This document shows, one piece after another, positions 1 through 5,549 of a stretch of 5,683 nucleotides of DNA. Position 1 is the first letter of the stretch. The number at the start of each line of letters is the position of its first letter. Both the position numbers and the translations under genes were made by a program. Under the pieces are notes generated by a model, which was not told the DNA's origin, searched no databases, and saw only the letters and a list, made by a program, of their open reading frames with translations. The stretch spans positions 1 to 5,683 of the forward strand of contig JAESRM010000122.1 of the NCBI GenBank assembly GCA_016764635.1, in the 5' to 3' direction. This DNA comes from Planctomycetota bacterium (GTDB taxonomy: Bacteria > Planctomycetota > UBA1135 > GCA-002686595).

Positions 1-186
1 CACGCCCTGCGTAACCTCCAAGTGAAGATAGCTACTCGCACCATTCCCCACAGTCCCGGTCAAGGAAGCGGCCGCTCCCGTTGAGTTATGGGTCGGACTG
101 CAAAACGGCGTTCCGATACTTTGGGCGAAAGCTCCACCGGCCAAGGCCAAAGCAAGTGCGGGGAGAATGAATCGTGTTTGTTTCAT
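1..186 (-). CDS. Small secreted protein, N-terminal part (runs off left edge)
   Basis: The minus-strand frame is open from an ATG at 184-186 to the window edge (62 codons), so the C-terminus is missing. The start is a Sec signal peptide: K at residue 2, R at 5, then a hydrophobic stretch FILPALALALAGGAFA with likely cleavage after AFA (about residue 21). The mature part begins QSIGTPFCSP and continues with NSTG. This matches the protein starting at 5550 (26 of 44 residues identical) and resembles the start of the C-terminal domain of the HAF-repeat protein at 2661-4294 (SGLPNSTGG). I infer a short exported protein made mainly of that domain. Function is unknown. There is no Shine-Dalgarno upstream; the sequence before the ATG is AT-rich and then C-rich. 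Reality of the gene is well supported by the paralogue; function is not. Confidence 0.82.
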   Translation of the reverse strand, partial: MKQTRFILPALALALAGGAFAQSIGTPFCSPTHNSTGAAASLTGTVGNGASSYLHLEVTQGV

Positions 187-389
187 GGGGGTCAAGGGTT
201 TGAAAAATTATTAGGCCAGAGACACAAGACAATATGCACCGTTGGGTGCTGAGAATGTACTAAATATTCAAAAACCGACCCGGCACCTGGCTCTCAACCC
301 GAAGTAGCCGATGCAGCCCCAATTCAAGGCTGCGGCCCTTCACTATTCATAAACGCCCAACTCTGCGCCCCCCGACATCGGCGTAGTGA
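187..389. promoter_or_regulatory. Upstream region of the left-edge secreted gene; small stem-loop at 313-333
   Basis: No gene is visible here. It must hold the promoter and leader of the leftward gene starting at 186, but I could not pick convincing -35/-10 boxes. A perfect 6-bp stem (GCAGCC at 313-318, GGCTGC at 328-333) encloses a 9-base loop CCAATTCAA, about 130-147 bases upstream of the ATG. The stretch 295-330 resembles 4331-4373, which lies upstream of the HAF-repeat gene: both begin CAACCCGA and both hold a CAATT(C/G)AA loop between G+C-rich arms. That suggests a shared upstream element, but the match is short and gapped. Confidence 0.3.
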
Positions 390-821
390 AGTTCTTCCAG
401 ATACGAAGTCGGAGCCACCAGCGGAGGCAAATCCCCCTTCATTAAAAAACTAAAAAGCGCCTTCCTCTTCGAAGTAGGCGAAGGCGGCTCCCGCCTCTCC
501 GCAGGCGAACGCCAACTAGGCTCCTTCGCCCGCGCACTACTCAAAGACCCCTCCGTCCGAGTCATGGACGAAGCCACCTCCCACATCGACACCGAAACAG
601 AACACCACATCCAAAAAGGCCTCACCCAAATCATCAAAGACCGCACCTGCTTCGTAATCGCCCACCGCCTCTCCACCATCGAAAACCCCGACCGCATCCT
701 AGTAGTGCACGAAGGCCGCATCGTAGAAGAAGGCAACCACGCCTCCCTAATGGCCCTGGGCGCCCGCTACTCGAGTCTACACGCCCACCATTGCTTGACT
801 GCATCAAACGAAGGCTGGTAG
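390..821 (+). pseudogene. ABC transporter ATP-binding domain remnant (copy 1), internally deleted
   Basis: The frame runs from just after a TGA at 387-389 to TAG at 819-821; the first ATG is at 564, inside the domain. Reading from 390, the order is a degenerate Walker A (GATSGGKS, with P where T usually follows), about nine residues, then directly EVGEGGSRLSAGERQ (signature LSAGE), FARALLKDPS, Walker B VRVMDEATSHID, and the H-loop CFVIAHRLSTIE followed by DRILVVHEGRIVEEG. In intact exporter-type ATPases (ABCB/MsbA-like fused half transporters) roughly 80-90 residues, including the Q-loop, separate Walker A from the signature; here they are missing. The transmembrane domain is also absent. This is a remnant of the end of an ABC exporter gene, not a working transporter. 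It lies antisense to both flanking leftward genes. A second fragment of the same gene is at 2176-2664. The plus strand is strikingly rich in C and A and poor in G and T. A short peptide from 564 could be expressed, but I doubt it. Confidence 0.85.
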
Positions 822-848
822 GAGTCGGCACCTTACGCGCCGAAATAA

Positions 849-875
849 GGGACCAGATCTGGGCGATCTGGTCCC
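849..875 (-). terminator. Probable Rho-independent terminator of the beta-helix gene
   Basis: GGGACCAGATC (849-859) and GATCTGGTCCC (865-875) form a perfect 11-bp stem with a 5-base loop. It starts 27 bases past the stop codon of the leftward gene ending at 903. Read on the minus strand, the stem is followed by TTATTTCG, a modest T-rich tail. On the plus strand the tail is TCATCGG, so termination is expected mainly for the leftward gene. The tail is weaker than the classic U-run. Confidence 0.65.
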
Positions 876-902
876 TCATCGGTATGCGGTATCTCCAGGC
901 TT

Positions 903-2141
903 CTACCAAGCTGAGTCAAGTAGAACCGGTGTCAGGCTATTGGTGTAGTACCTACCGAACGTGGAAACGACCGCCCCCACCAAGTGCAGGTTGACGTGCG
1001 TCAGGTTGGGAATATTCCTCATTGGCAAGGTCACATCTAGCCTGCCCGAAGCGTCAATTGCGCCGAGGTAGCGCCAGAGAGGCCGATCGAATCCACTAGG
1101 GACGTGCACGAGCAAGGGGCCAAACATCGGAGAAATGTCATGGTCATGGCCAGTTGAGTAGAACAGGCCTACCCTGTCGCCAGGAGAGCCGTAGAAGCTC
1201 AGGGACATATCCTCATCGTCTTTCAGCCAAGCAGGTCCGGACATACGCTTTCCCGATGCAGGCACGAAGGAGAGAGAGGAAGGGGAACTGACGTTGTACC
1301 CGGGGCAGCCGGAGCAGCCACCGGCATTGCAATCCAGGATGCGAAGATTCCAGGTTGATCCAGGGAGCGTTTTGACACCCGAACCGGCCTCTGCAAAAGC
1401 AAGCCAGCAGAACGGGTCTCCTGACAAGCCTCCAGAGGCTCCCGAGAAGGTACATAGCGAAGCGAAGAGTTCGCCAGTCCCCAACAAAACCAACCCGCTT
1501 CCGCCCATACCGCCATCCCCCACGCAGGAGCAATCAAAATAGCCCCCGCCAGCCCCACCATTGCCTCCAGTCAAAGTGCAATGGTAGAGGGCAACTAGGC
1601 TGCTCAAGACTTGTAGACCTGGGCCTCCCGAACCACCAGTCGCGCAAGAACTGGTGACACTACTGCCTCGGCAGCCGTCCAGGGAACAACCCGTAAGAAC
1701 AACATCTACCGAGTTGCTGATAGTGCCCCCTGGTACCGCTACGCCAAAGTGGCCGCCTGAGGCTACAAAAGTACAGTCTCGAACTCGCACTGAGCCCGCG
1801 CAATTCCTAATCGTTAGGGCGCCAATATTTCCACTTCGGGTCGCATCAATCCCATTGAGTTCAACCGATTGATTTCCCAATAAGCTGGAAATGGTAATGG
1901 TTCCAGTGACCTGCGATCTGCTTCCACGGACACCCGGAACGATGGAAAGCGACTTTCCGTTCACCGTGAATGACCCATAAGTTCCCGGATAGACGCGAAT
2001 GACGTCGCCATCGTTTGCCAAGAGAACAGCAGTCGCAATAGTCGAGGCGTCAGGTGTGGGTCCCCCCACGTCCAAAACATCCGCGACGGCGGGCAGGCAG
2101 GTTGCAAGGATCGCAAAAATTGCAGCAGCGATTCGTTTCAT
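903..2141 (-). CDS. Secreted right-handed beta-helix protein with C-terminal planctomycete-type domain
   Basis: An intact 412-residue protein. Residues 1-20 (MKRIAAAIFAILATCLPAVA) are a Sec signal peptide with AVA before the cleavage point. Next comes the opening typical of DUF1565/pectate-lyase-like beta-helix proteins: STIATAVLLANDGDVIRVYPGTY, quoted here as STIATAV..., GDVIRVYPGTY and GKSLSIVPG. Residues of about 80-300 form irregular coils with repeated short beta strands (VRVRDCTF, VDVVLTGC, LVALYHCTL, ELFASLCTF). They are rich in Gly, Ser and Cys; I count 13 cysteines in the mature protein, so disulfides are plausible. Residues of about 315-412 are a separate domain (GSPGDRVGLFYS, then LGAIDASGRLDV, ending TNSLTPVLLD) of the type found at the end of many planctomycete secreted proteins. 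No catalytic set is recognisable; a surface or polysaccharide-binding role is only inference. The start is supported by a good ribosome binding site and by the signal peptide. Confidence 0.88.
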   Translation of the reverse strand: MKRIAAAIFAILATCLPAVADVLDVGGPTPDASTIATAVLLANDGDVIRVYPGTYGSFTVNGKSLSIVPGVRGSRSQVTGTITISSLLGNQSVELNGIDATRSGNIGALTIRNCAGSVRVRDCTFVASGGHFGVAVPGGTISNSVDVVLTGCSLDGCRGSSVTSSCATGGSGGPGLQVLSSLVALYHCTLTGGNGGAGGGYFDCSCVGDGGMGGSGLVLLGTGELFASLCTFSGASGGLSGDPFCWLAFAEAGSGVKTLPGSTWNLRILDCNAGGCSGCPGYNVSSPSSLSFVPASGKRMSGPAWLKDDEDMSLSFYGSPGDRVGLFYSTGHDHDISPMFGPLLVHVPSGFDRPLWRYLGAIDASGRLDVTLPMRNIPNLTHVNLHLVGAVVSTFGRYYTNSLTPVLLDSAW

Positions 2142-2148
2142 TCAATTT

Positions 2149-2154
2149 CTCCTT
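2149..2154 (-). promoter_or_regulatory. Shine-Dalgarno site of the beta-helix gene
   Basis: On the minus strand AAGGAG is followed by 7 bases and then the ATG at 2139-2141. It fixes the start of the beta-helix gene. It stands out because none of the other starts in the window has a comparable site. Confidence 0.8.
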
Positions 2155-2518
2155 AAATAAGAGATCGATCGAGACATGTGTAACGTAAATAGGGCAGAGG
2201 CCCTGAAGGGCAAACTACACGAGGATGCCGAAAACCGCAAGCAAGGGGCAAACGAACCAGCCCGGATTATTCACCAGGCAACGGATTTAGGATCCGAGGC
2301 ACCAAGCGACCTCCCCATCGACCCCACAACAGAGCACCACACCCAAAGAGGCCTAAACCAAACCCTCAAGGACCGCACCTGCTTCGTAATCGCCCACCGC
2401 CTCTCCACCATCGAAAACGCCGACCGCATCCTAGTAGTCCACGAAGGCCACATCGTACAGGAAGACACCCACGCCACGCTGATGGCCCAAGCCGGCCGCT
2501 ACTCCACCCTACACGCCC

Positions 2519-2541
2519 ACCAGCCTCCAAAGAAGGCTGGT
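2519..2541 (+). repeat. 8-bp stem-loop at the end of ABC remnant copy 2
   Basis: ACCAGCCT (2519-2526) pairs perfectly with AGGCTGGT (2534-2541) around a 7-base loop CCAAAGA. It straddles the point where ABC homology ends, so it may be the old terminator of the ancestral ABC gene, but there is no T-run after it. Copy 1 keeps the right arm (AAGGCTGGTA at 811-820) but not the left one. Confidence 0.35.
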
Positions 2542-2560
2542 AACACCACCAACCGGACAA

Positions 2561-2656
2561 GGAGTCGGGACAACTTCACTCTATTATCGGGGCCCAAACC
2601 GCTGCATCCCGCAACCCCAGCACTCCCCGATAATCGATTGAAGTTATCCCGACTCC
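2561..2656. repeat. 96-bp fold-back element, copy 1 (32-bp imperfect inverted repeat)
   Basis: The left arm 2561-2592 (starts GGAGTCGGGA, ends ATTATCGGGG) and the right arm 2625-2656 (starts CCCCGATAAT, ends TCCCGACTCC) are inverted repeats matching at 29 of 32 positions, with a 32-base loop at 2593-2624. One of the three mismatches becomes a G-U pair in the minus-strand RNA. The element begins only 4 bases past the stop codon of the leftward HAF gene, so it could act as its 3' hairpin or terminator, although no T-run follows on that strand. A diverged copy at 5380-5474 with the same arm and loop sizes shows that it is a repeated element and not only a terminator. It carries no coding capacity of its own. 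Confidence 0.85.
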
Positions 2657-2660
2657 GTAT

Positions 2661-4294
2661 CTAAAAAAAAGTGATAGCAACAGCGTCTGTCAGGTTCGAT
2701 GTCGGGGTGGGGTTCAGATCGCGATGCCAAGCTTGAAAGAACAATGTCTCCCCCGGCTGCACAGCGAGGTAACCCAATGCATAAGGAATCGCATTCAGAT
2801 CAACCTGCATATCAAAGGTGGCTGAAGGACCTGAAAACTGGATCTCGCTGCCCCTGTTGAAGCGGCCCAACCGCCCCCCAACGAGCAGAATGCCCTGTCC
2901 ACCTCCAAACAAGGGACCCTGGTCGTAATCCGTCCCGACGATAAAGATCCCAAAGGAGTTTGCGGGTATCTGGCTTGCTGAAAGGGTCAAGTCATTGTCA
3001 GCGATGTCGTGGCTGCCTGCGGCTGAAATCACACCCCGTCCACCGGTCGAGTTAGGCAGTCCCGAATGACCATACCGGCTTCCAATCCCAGAGGAACCGG
3101 CCTCCCAACGGAAAAACAGTTGAGACGAAAGAGTGTCAAAGTCGGCAGAGGAACCCAAAACCGTAGCACCATCCTCGCTGATCCAAGACAGTTGTGTATC
3201 AGCGCCCGCCAAGGTGTCTATCAGTTCAATCCCCCCCTGGGTCGTCCACCTGACTGCGAACACTTCACCTGAAACTTGATCGCTGGCGCCTCCCACAATA
3301 ACAGAGCCATCCGAACTGCACGCAGAGGCCCAATAGCCCCACCTTCCGGGGTGACCGAAACCTGCAAGCTCTTGAGCTCCAGAGGCCGCGGTCCACCGGT
3401 AGGCTAGCAACCTACCATTCGGACCTGGAGCACTACCGACGATAACGTTCCCATCGGCTGAAAGGTTCCCGACACGCCCTTGTGCGGATGGACCCATTGG
3501 GAAACCAGGGATGCTCTGGAGGCCTGAAGACACCGTCCACCGATAAGGTTGAGTAACGCTCCCCTGTCCGGAATATCCCGTTGCTGTGCCTGCAATCACC
3601 GCCCCGTCTGCACTGACCAATGGTTGCCCCATCACAGCCATGCCAGGAAGAAGGTCAAGCACTTGAAGCCCCGTGGCCCCAGTCCAACGGAATAGATCCA
3701 CCAGACTATTCATGCCCATTGTCCCAACGACAACAGACCCATCGGAACTAATTGACTGGGGACGGACCGTATCTCCGATGTCCTGCATCCCCCCCGCGGA
3801 TGTCCAAACGAAACCATGATAGCTGTAGGCTCCAGGCGAACCGAAAGTAAGGGTACCTGAAATTGTGGATCCATCCGCGCTTAACAATCCGGCGAAGGAA
3901 TGGCCAGCCCCCCGACCACACCGAGGCTTTGCATCCCCGTAGTGTGGGTCCAGCGGAAGGCCCGCTCACCAGCCTGTGTGTCACCCACCCCGACGACCAC
4001 AGAGCCGTCGGCACTGCAACCCAAAGCGGACGCCGTGCTGAACAGCCCACTTGTCGCAGCAAGATCCACAATCCCTCCAGGGCCGTCAAGCCACAATGAC
4101 CCGGTGTAGTTGTAGGCCTGATCCTAAACAGCCAGGACCGCGACCGATCCATCCGCACTGGCCGCACGCACATGCTGCGAACGCCCAAACAAGGTCGCGA
4201 ATTTCTCAACCGAGCCTTGGCCACTCGCTGACGGGCAAAGAAGTACGGCGACAGGAATTAGGATGCGGTGAAACACGCCGAGACGATGGAACAT
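2661..4294 (-). pseudogene. Secreted HAF-repeat protein, broken by an amber codon and a frameshift
   Basis: Joined across two lesions this is a protein of about 544 residues. ATG at 4292-4294 starts a signal peptide (MFHRLGVFHRILIPVAVLLC, then PSASGQG). Eight repeats of roughly 45 residues follow, of the HAF type (TIGR02913-like), each built as SADGSVVVG ... FRWT..G...L; anchors include ASADGSV, GCSADGSV, LLSADGST, SISSDGSV and ACSSDGSV. The last 140 or so residues are a separate domain (SGLPNSTGG, IADNDLTLSASQIPANSFG, WHRDLNPTPTSNLTDAV) related to the small secreted proteins at both window edges. Lesion 1 is TAG at 4124-4126 (codon 57), between AVLAV and DQAYNYTG. Lesion 2 is in the G6 run at 3908-3913: adding one G joins SLGVVGG to AGHSFAGLLSADG with no residue lost. 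ATG at 4094-4096 restarts the middle piece; the main open piece is 2661-3887. No ribosome binding site is evident. Possibly a surface protein; a sequencing error is a real alternative for lesion 2. Confidence 0.85.
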
Positions 4295-4407
4295 AGTTAT
4301 TCAAAAATTGAGGTATCGAATGTGGAGCGGCAACCCGAGATGGCCGCGCTGGCTCCCCATATCAATTGAAGGCCACTGGGTCACAGGTGTAGTACCAATG
4401 CAGTAGG

Positions 4408-5180
4408 GTGGGCTCTGTGATCAAGTCGAACTCCACCCCCCGCCCCTGGGCAGTCCTACGCCCAATATTGCGGTTGAGTCGGCATCACCTCGCCGCCCGT
4501 GTGGTGATCTTCACGGTTCATGCGCTTTTTGTCGGTGGAGGCTATCTCATGGTGTTGCGCCTAGCCGAAGCACGCGGCGTTTCGGTTTGGGACAGCCACA
4601 CTTGGGTCGACGACTGGCTGCAGCCGGTCCCCTGGGATTCTGGGTGTACGCGACGCTCTACCTGTATTTCCCGCTGACCCTGGCCCTATCCCCAAGGACA
4701 CGAACGGGGCTGCGTGCACTCCTGGTTCACTTACAGGCCCAAATCGTTCTGACCGTGGCTAGCGGGTGCGTGTTCCTGATCTGCCCCACCGAGATCCACG
4801 TCCGCCAACAAATGGAACAAGCCGTGCAGGCGACCACTCCAGCCATGCGGGAAGTGTACGAGGGCCTCTATCGACTGGACCGACCCTGGAATGCTTGGCC
4901 CAGCTTGCACGTCTCCCTCAGCCTCTTGATGCTGCTCACGTGCGCGCACTTCAAAATCAAGACCGCCTCCCACCACGGGTTTTGGGCACGGACGCGTATG
5001 GATCGCTGGGTCCTCTTCGCGGGCACCATGACCTGGCTGGTACTCTGCTGGAGCATTCTAGCCACCAAGCAACACTTCTTCTTCGACATTTGGACAGGTG
5101 CCTTGGCTGGCTTTGTGACCTGGACCCTGTATTTGCGCCCCCGGCTTGAAGCTTTGCAACTGCAAAGCAGAGGCCAGTGA
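4408..5180 (+). pseudogene. PAP2-family membrane phosphatase/phosphotransferase, one-base frameshift
   Basis: Two overlapping frames form one protein of about 257 residues. The first (GTG 4408, or GTG 4417 after AGGGTGGG, which is the better-spaced start) gives a membrane segment VVIFTVHALFVGGGYLMVL and runs to DDWLQPVPW. The second continues GFWVYATLYLYFPL to the TGA at 5178-5180. The junction is the GGG at 4634-4636: one more G gives VPWGFWVY, as expected in this family. Further hydrophobic segments are IVLTVASGCVFLI, SLSLLMLLTCAHF, WVLFAGTMTWLVLCW and GALAGFVTWTLYL. Motif C2 is PSLH (4899-4910) and C3 is TKQHFFFD with His 5073-5075 and Asp 5085-5087; the usual C1 KxxxxxxRP is not seen. This pattern fits the PAP2_3 group, which includes inositol-phosphorylceramide-synthase-like enzymes acting on lipid phosphates at the membrane. 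The substrate is unknown. All later motifs are intact, so the lesion is recent or is a sequence error. Confidence 0.85.
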
Positions 5181-5549
5181 GAGCCCGCCCACTTCGTCAG
5201 GCTTTAAAGGTGATCGAGGTTGAACTCAGGGTGAAGCCATAGTGATCTGCAGTTGCTTGGGGAGGACCTCTTCACTGGATGAAGCTGTCGAAGGCGAGAG
5301 ATCTAGGCTAGACACGGGGTCGTGCCATGCTTGCGCCACAGCGCGCAGGGCCTGCCCCCTCTAGCCTGCAGGCGACATAGGAGCCGGGATAAATTCACCT
5401 TGATCTCGGGACCCCAGCCTGAACACTCCTCAACGCCCCCACCCCTGAAATCCGATTGACGTTGTCCAAACTCCGTCCCCTTTATTTTCAATCCCGCCTA
5501 GACTCGGACGTGCACCTCAATCCGACCCTAGACTGCTATCCTAAATTTT
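5181..5549. other. Spacer between the PAP2 gene and the right-edge secreted gene
   Basis: No supported gene lies here. Positions 5181-5379 show nothing recognisable beyond a weak 4-5 bp hairpin right after the PAP2 stop (AGCC/GGCT then TTTAAA). Positions 5380-5474 are the second fold-back element. Positions 5475-5549 hold AT-rich tracts (TTTATTTT at 5481-5488, TAAATTTTA just before the ATG) that probably include the promoter and leader of the gene at 5550. The octamer CCTAGACT occurs at 5497-5504 and again at 5527-5534, exactly 30 bases apart, which could be a paired binding site or chance. Confidence 0.4.
5380..5474. repeat. 95-bp fold-back element, copy 2 (diverged)
   Basis: The left arm 5380-5410 (GGAGCCGGGATAAATTCACC...) matches the left arm of the element at 2561 in about 23 of 32 positions. 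The right arm 5443-5474, extended by GT, matches its right arm in 26 of 34 (both hold CGATTGA.GTT.TCC..ACTCCGT). The loops also align with small gaps. Total length is 95 versus 96. Its own two arms now pair at only about 20 positions, so the hairpin is weaker. It lies 75 bases before the ATG of the right-edge gene and about 200 bases after PAP2, so here it is not tied to a gene end. It is in the same plus-strand orientation as copy 1. Confidence 0.72.

Larger units (their letters stand above)
2176..2664 (+). pseudogene. ABC transporter ATP-binding domain remnant (copy 2), C-terminal tail only
   Basis: An open frame from ATG (2176) to TAA (2662-2664), but only its middle is ABC-like. The clear part is IDPTTEHHTQRG, then DRTCFVIAHRLSTIENADR (H-loop), ILVVHEGHIVQE and GRYSTLHAHQ, coded by about 2320-2523. 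Upstream, GSEAPS is probably a decayed Walker B DEATS, and before that the similarity fades; no Walker A or intact signature remains. Bases 2371-2522 match copy 1 at 639-790 in 135 of 152 positions without gaps, with the first 48 identical. The frame after about 2525 is read-through into spacer and the fold-back at 2561-2656, and its stop overlaps the stop of the oppositely oriented HAF gene. It cannot bind ATP as a normal ABC subunit. It occupies most of the upstream region of the beta-helix gene, on the opposite strand. Expression as a 162-residue protein is possible but unlikely. Confidence 0.8.

Noticed and set aside
347..736. 129-codon minus-strand open frame
   Set aside because: It is antisense to the ABC remnant, whose motifs read on the plus strand; its translation has no recognisable features, and a similar antisense frame occurs at 2271-2477 only because the two ABC copies are alike.
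1223..1561. Overlapping open frames inside the beta-helix gene
   Set aside because: They are alternative-frame shadows of a GC-rich gene whose main frame has a signal peptide, a Shine-Dalgarno and recognisable domains.
2186..2213. Possible promoter for the beta-helix gene (TTGCCC, 16 bases, TATTTA on the minus strand)
   Set aside because: Matches to the sigma-70 consensus are only 4/6 and 3/6, which is too weak to annotate.
4124..4126. Amber codon as a pyrrolysine or programmed readthrough site
   Set aside because: Nothing in the sequence suggests a recoding signal, and the same gene has a second lesion. A substitution is the simpler reading.
3748..4224. 158-codon minus-strand open frame at the start of the HAF gene
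   Set aside because: It is the third frame of the same strand. The signal peptide and HAF repeats read in the other two frames, joined at the G6 run, so this is a shadow.
5275..5286. CTGGATGAAGCT, which reads LDEA, as a third ABC fragment (Walker B)
   Set aside because: Neither the flanking translation nor the nucleotides match the ABC remnants on either side, so four residues are likely chance.
5456..5487. TTGACG followed by TTTATTTT as a promoter of the right-edge gene
   Set aside because: TTGACG lies within the fold-back right arm and no good -10 box lies 16-18 bases away; it remains only a possibility.
5303..5491. 62-codon minus-strand open frame in the right spacer
   Set aside because: It crosses the fold-back element, has no supporting features, and ends in non-coding-looking sequence.
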